Source: Catenuloplanes niger (GTDB lineage Bacteria; Actinomycetota; Actinomycetes; Mycobacteriales; Micromonosporaceae). From it: a stretch of 64,000 nucleotides of DNA. Each line of letters starts with the position of its first letter. Position 1 is the first letter of the stretch. A program made the translations under genes and the position numbers. The stretch spans positions 6,333,001 to 6,397,000 of the forward strand of contig NZ_JAVDYC010000001.1 in assembly GCF_031458255.1 (NCBI RefSeq), in the 5' to 3' direction. The notes under the pieces were generated by a model. It had not been told where the DNA came from and ran no database searches. It worked only from the letters and a program-made list of their open reading frames with translations. Positions 61,565 to 64,000 of the stretch are shown here, piece after piece.

Positions 61565-63445
61565 ATGCCCCAGCCGCCCGCCCCTGACCGGAGCGACCAC
61601 TCTCCCCCCGCCGACCGCGCCGCCCGCTGTGCCGGGACCGCGCGCGGTCTGACCGTTCCGCTGCTGCTGCACCGCAACGCCACCGAGTTCGGCGACCGGC
61701 CCGCGCTGACCGCGCTCGGCGCGGCCGACGGCACGCTCACCTGGTCGGCGCTGCGCGACCGGGTCACCCACGCCGCCCGTGGTCTCTGCTCGCTCGGCCT
61801 CGACACCGGCGACCGCATGCTGATCAACATGTCGAGCCGACCGGAGCACTGGATCCTCGACCTCGCCGCCGTCCACCTCGGCGCGATCCCCTCCACGGTG
61901 TACGCCACGTTGAGCCCCGACCAGCTGCGCTACCTCGCCCGGCACAGCGGCGCCGCGATCGTGGTGCTGGAGGGTGACGCCGAACTGGCCCGGTGGGCGC
62001 CGATCCTCGCCGAGGTGCCCACGATCCGGGCCGTGGTCACGGTCGCCGGCCGGGGCTCCGCCGACGGGCGCGTGGTGACGCTCGCGGAGCTGGAGTCCAC
62101 CGGCGCGGCCGCGCACCGGGCCGACCCGGGCGCGTTCGAGAAACGCTGGCGCGAGGTGCCGCCCGAGGCGCCGGCCACGATGCTCTACACGTCCGGCACC
62201 ACCGGTGACCCGAAGGGCGTGGTCCTCACCCACCACAACCTGGTCTACCAGTGCGTGCTCATCGAGGACACGGTGCCGACGCCCGACCACGCGCGATCGC
62301 TGGCCTACCTGCCGCTGGCGCACATCGCGGAGCGGATACTCGGCATCTACTACCCGCTCTACCGGGCCGGCCACGTCACCATCTGCCCCGACCAGAGGCA
62401 GCTGCTCGCCGCGCTGGTCGCGGTCCGGCCGATCTCGTTCTTCGGCGTGCCCCGCGTCTGGGAGAAGATGGTGGCCGGGGTGCAGGCACAGGTCGCCGCG
62501 GCCGAGGAGGCCGTCCGCGCCGCGTTCGACGCCGCCAGCACCGCGGCGCTGGAGAGCTACCGGCTGCGCGCCGCCGGCTCGCCGGTCCCGCCGGAGCTCG
62601 CCGCCCGGGTCGCCGCGCTCGACGCGGCCGTGCTCCGCCCGGTGCGCGCCCGGCTCGGGCTGGACGAGCTGGTCTGGGCGGGCAGCGGTGCCGCGCCGAT
62701 CCCGGTGTCCACGTTGCTCTACCTGGCCGGTCTCGGCATCGACGTGTTCGAGGTCTGGGGCATGACCGAGACCACCGGCACCTGCACGATCAACACACCG
62801 GAGGCGTTCCGCACCGGCAGCGTCGGGCGGGTCAACCCGGGCATGGAGCTGCGCATCGCCGACGACGGGGAGATCCTGGTCCGCGGGCCGCTGATCTGTT
62901 CCGGTTACCTCACGGCCGCCGGCGGCGTCGAGCCGATCACGGACGCGGACGGCTGGCTGGCGACCGGCGACGTCGGCGTGCTCGACGACGACGGATTCCT
63001 GACGATCACCGACCGGAAGAAGGAGTTGATCATCAGCTCCGGTGGGAAGAACATCTCGCCGGCCCAGATCGAGTCGCTGCTGCGCGCCCACCCGCTGATC
63101 GGCCAGGCCGTGGCGATCGGCGACCGACGGCCGTACGTGACCGCGCTCATCGTGCTGGACGAGGAGATCGCGCCGATGTGGGCCCGCGGCAAGGGCCTGC
63201 CCGACACGTCGATCGCCGCCCTCGCCGCCGATCCGCTGCTGCACGCGGAGATCACCGCGGCGGTCGACGCGGCCAACGCCAAACTCTCCCGGCCCGAGCA
63301 GGTCAAGGCGTTCCGGATCATGCCGGCCGCGTGGACCCCCGAGTCCGGCGAGCTCACCCCGACCCTGAAACTCCGCCGCCGCGTCGTCATCGAGCAGCAC
63401 ACCGCGGCCATCGACGCGCTCTACGCCACCGCGTCCGACACCTGA
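61565..63445 (+). CDS. fadD: Long-chain fatty-acid-CoA ligase (AMP-binding), 626 aa
   Basis: Activates fatty acids to acyl-CoA through an acyl-adenylate, feeding the adjacent beta-oxidation genes. ATP/AMP motifs: TMLYTSGTTGDPKGVVLTHHN, the A5-type VWGMTETTG, DGWLATGDVG, and the C-terminal hinge with ITDRKKELIISSGGKNISPAQIE. YLPLAHIAERILGIYYPLY is typical of long-chain enzymes. AAGGAGG lies 5 nt before the ATG. Confidence 0.93.
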   Translation: MPQPPAPDRSDHSPPADRAARCAGTARGLTVPLLLHRNATEFGDRPALTALGAADGTLTWSALRDRVTHAARGLCSLGLDTGDRMLINMSSRPEHWILDLAAVHLGAIPSTVYATLSPDQLRYLARHSGAAIVVLEGDAELARWAPILAEVPTIRAVVTVAGRGSADGRVVTLAELESTGAAAHRADPGAFEKRWREVPPEAPATMLYTSGTTGDPKGVVLTHHNLVYQCVLIEDTVPTPDHARSLAYLPLAHIAERILGIYYPLYRAGHVTICPDQRQLLAALVAVRPISFFGVPRVWEKMVAGVQAQVAAAEEAVRAAFDAASTAALESYRLRAAGSPVPPELAARVAALDAAVLRPVRARLGLDELVWAGSGAAPIPVSTLLYLAGLGIDVFEVWGMTETTGTCTINTPEAFRTGSVGRVNPGMELRIADDGEILVRGPLICSGYLTAAGGVEPITDADGWLATGDVGVLDDDGFLTITDRKKELIISSGGKNISPAQIESLLRAHPLIGQAVAIGDRRPYVTALIVLDEEIAPMWARGKGLPDTSIAALAADPLLHAEITAAVDAANAKLSRPEQVKAFRIMPAAWTPESGELTPTLKLRRRVVIEQHTAAIDALYATASDT

Positions 63446-63501
63446 GCCCGGCGGCGGTCACCCGTGCGGCCCGGTCCTTCCCGGGCCGCGCGGGCCGGCC
63501 G

Positions 63502-64000
63502 TCAACCGGCGGGAAGACGCGCCGGTGCCCGGTCGTGGCCGGCCGGCGGGTCGTGCCGTTCCCGGCGGTCGGCGCGCGCCGTCACGATCCGTGCCGCCAT
63601 GCGGCCGCCTGCCGTCCGCAGCGGTGGCGGCACCAGGGCCATGGTGCCGCGGACGACGCGGGCGAAGCGGCGCAGGCGGCGCTCCTGCTCCGGCGACCAG
63701 GTGAGGCCGAGACGGTCGCGCAGCACCTCGGGCAGCGCGCCGACCAGCACCAGGTGCGCGAGCCGCCCGGCACCCGCGCCGACCGGACGCCACACGAAGG
63801 AGGGGATCACGGCCAGCGGCTTCTTCAGGTGCCGGACGCTGTCGATCACGTCCCACACGGCCTGGTTGTCCTCGAGCCGGTTCAGGACGCGCTCGTCGTA
63901 GTACGCGCGGAAGCTCGCCCAGTCCGCGGGCAGATGGTGCTCGCGCAGCCCGAGCAGCAGCCCGACCTGGCGCATGTCCGCGTAGTACTCGGCCGTCTGC
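63502..64000 (-). CDS. MpaB/DUF2236-type oxygenase, C-terminal part (5' end outside window)
   Basis: The visible 165 residues (AETAEYYADMRQVGLLLGLREHHLPADWASFRAYYDERVL... RRLRRFARVVRGTMALVPPPLR) resemble the C-terminal part of the ER-bound MpaB / latex-clearing-protein superfamily, whose haem-binding part is N-terminal and lies beyond the window. The Arg/Pro-rich tail after GRMAARIV is probably unstructured. The ATG at 63975 is internal; the frame stays open to the window edge. Confidence 0.7.
   Translation of the reverse strand, partial: QTAEYYADMRQVGLLLGLREHHLPADWASFRAYYDERVLNRLEDNQAVWDVIDSVRHLKKPLAVIPSFVWRPVGAGAGRLAHLVLVGALPEVLRDRLGLTWSPEQERRLRRFARVVRGTMALVPPPLRTAGGRMAARIVTARADRRERHDPPAGHDRAPARLPAG

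Noticed and set aside
1-64000. Antibiotic or natural-product biosynthetic gene cluster
   Set aside because: No polyketide, peptide, terpene or RiPP core genes are present; the acyl-CoA ligase and thiolase belong to beta-oxidation.

Overview
The window is very GC-rich with dense coding on both strands, GTG starts, purine-rich ribosome binding sites and a few leaderless-looking genes. An SsgA-like sporulation protein, an ECF42-type sigma factor with its YCII/DGPF partner, a type IV topoisomerase pair, a SitI3-type immunity protein and IS110 and RHS elements together point to a filamentous actinomycete. Micromonosporaceae is my inference, not a demonstrated assignment. The first and last genes run off the window.

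Layout. 1-8.5 kb is mostly chromosomal housekeeping: an Ala/Pro-rich membrane protein end, an unknown helical protein, a type II citrate synthase, an HExxH metalloprotease-like membrane protein, S-adenosylhomocysteinase behind a SAH riboswitch, a LolA-like lipoprotein-carrier homologue and a divergent two-component system. An IS110-family element (8.5-10 kb) sits in the gap before a giant TPR / disordered / single-TM / FN3 protein. From 14.5 to 18.6 kb come small regulators: a MarR/glyoxalase pair with a palindromic operator, DUF4236, Rrf2, AraC, SsgA-like and a PGPGW membrane protein.

18.9-31.6 kb is a 12.65-kb island between two 45-bp direct repeats of the 3' half of tRNA-Val(CAC). It holds an integrase remnant at its left end, a membrane protein, a large secreted LamG protein, a 2278-residue RHS protein ending in a HINT autoprotease and a variable C-terminal toxin, an overlapping immunity gene, and an IS5-type transposase remnant. 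To its right is broken DNA (a serine hydrolase without its catalytic half), then a carbohydrate ABC transporter lacking an ATPase, overlapped by an Hsp70-like gene, then DedA, DUF4173 and a second two-component system.

43.4-48.4 kb carries DUF2087 and topoisomerase IV (parE-parC). 48.4-49.8 kb is a 1.45-kb non-coding stretch of repeats: a 100-bp inverted duplication, a 201-bp MITE-like insertion that interrupts one copy, and one of three copies of a dispersed intergenic repeat also found at 0.6 and 18.6 kb. After a Tat-exported phosphoesterase/LamG protein come the YCII-ECF42 pair, a GH19 chitinase, a frameshifted PadR gene and a second toxin-immunity pair (CdiA-type tRNase domain with SitI3). 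The window ends with a fatty-acid beta-oxidation cluster (FadB-like, thiolase, tandem TetR regulator, acyl-CoA ligase) sharing a putative operator, and a partial MpaB-type oxygenase.

Most interesting are the tRNA-flanked RHS-HINT toxin island, the SAH riboswitch whose pseudoknot strand is also the terminator strand, the free-standing CdiA-CT/SitI3 pair, the possible bridge RNA region of the IS110 element, and the nested repeats at 48-50 kb.
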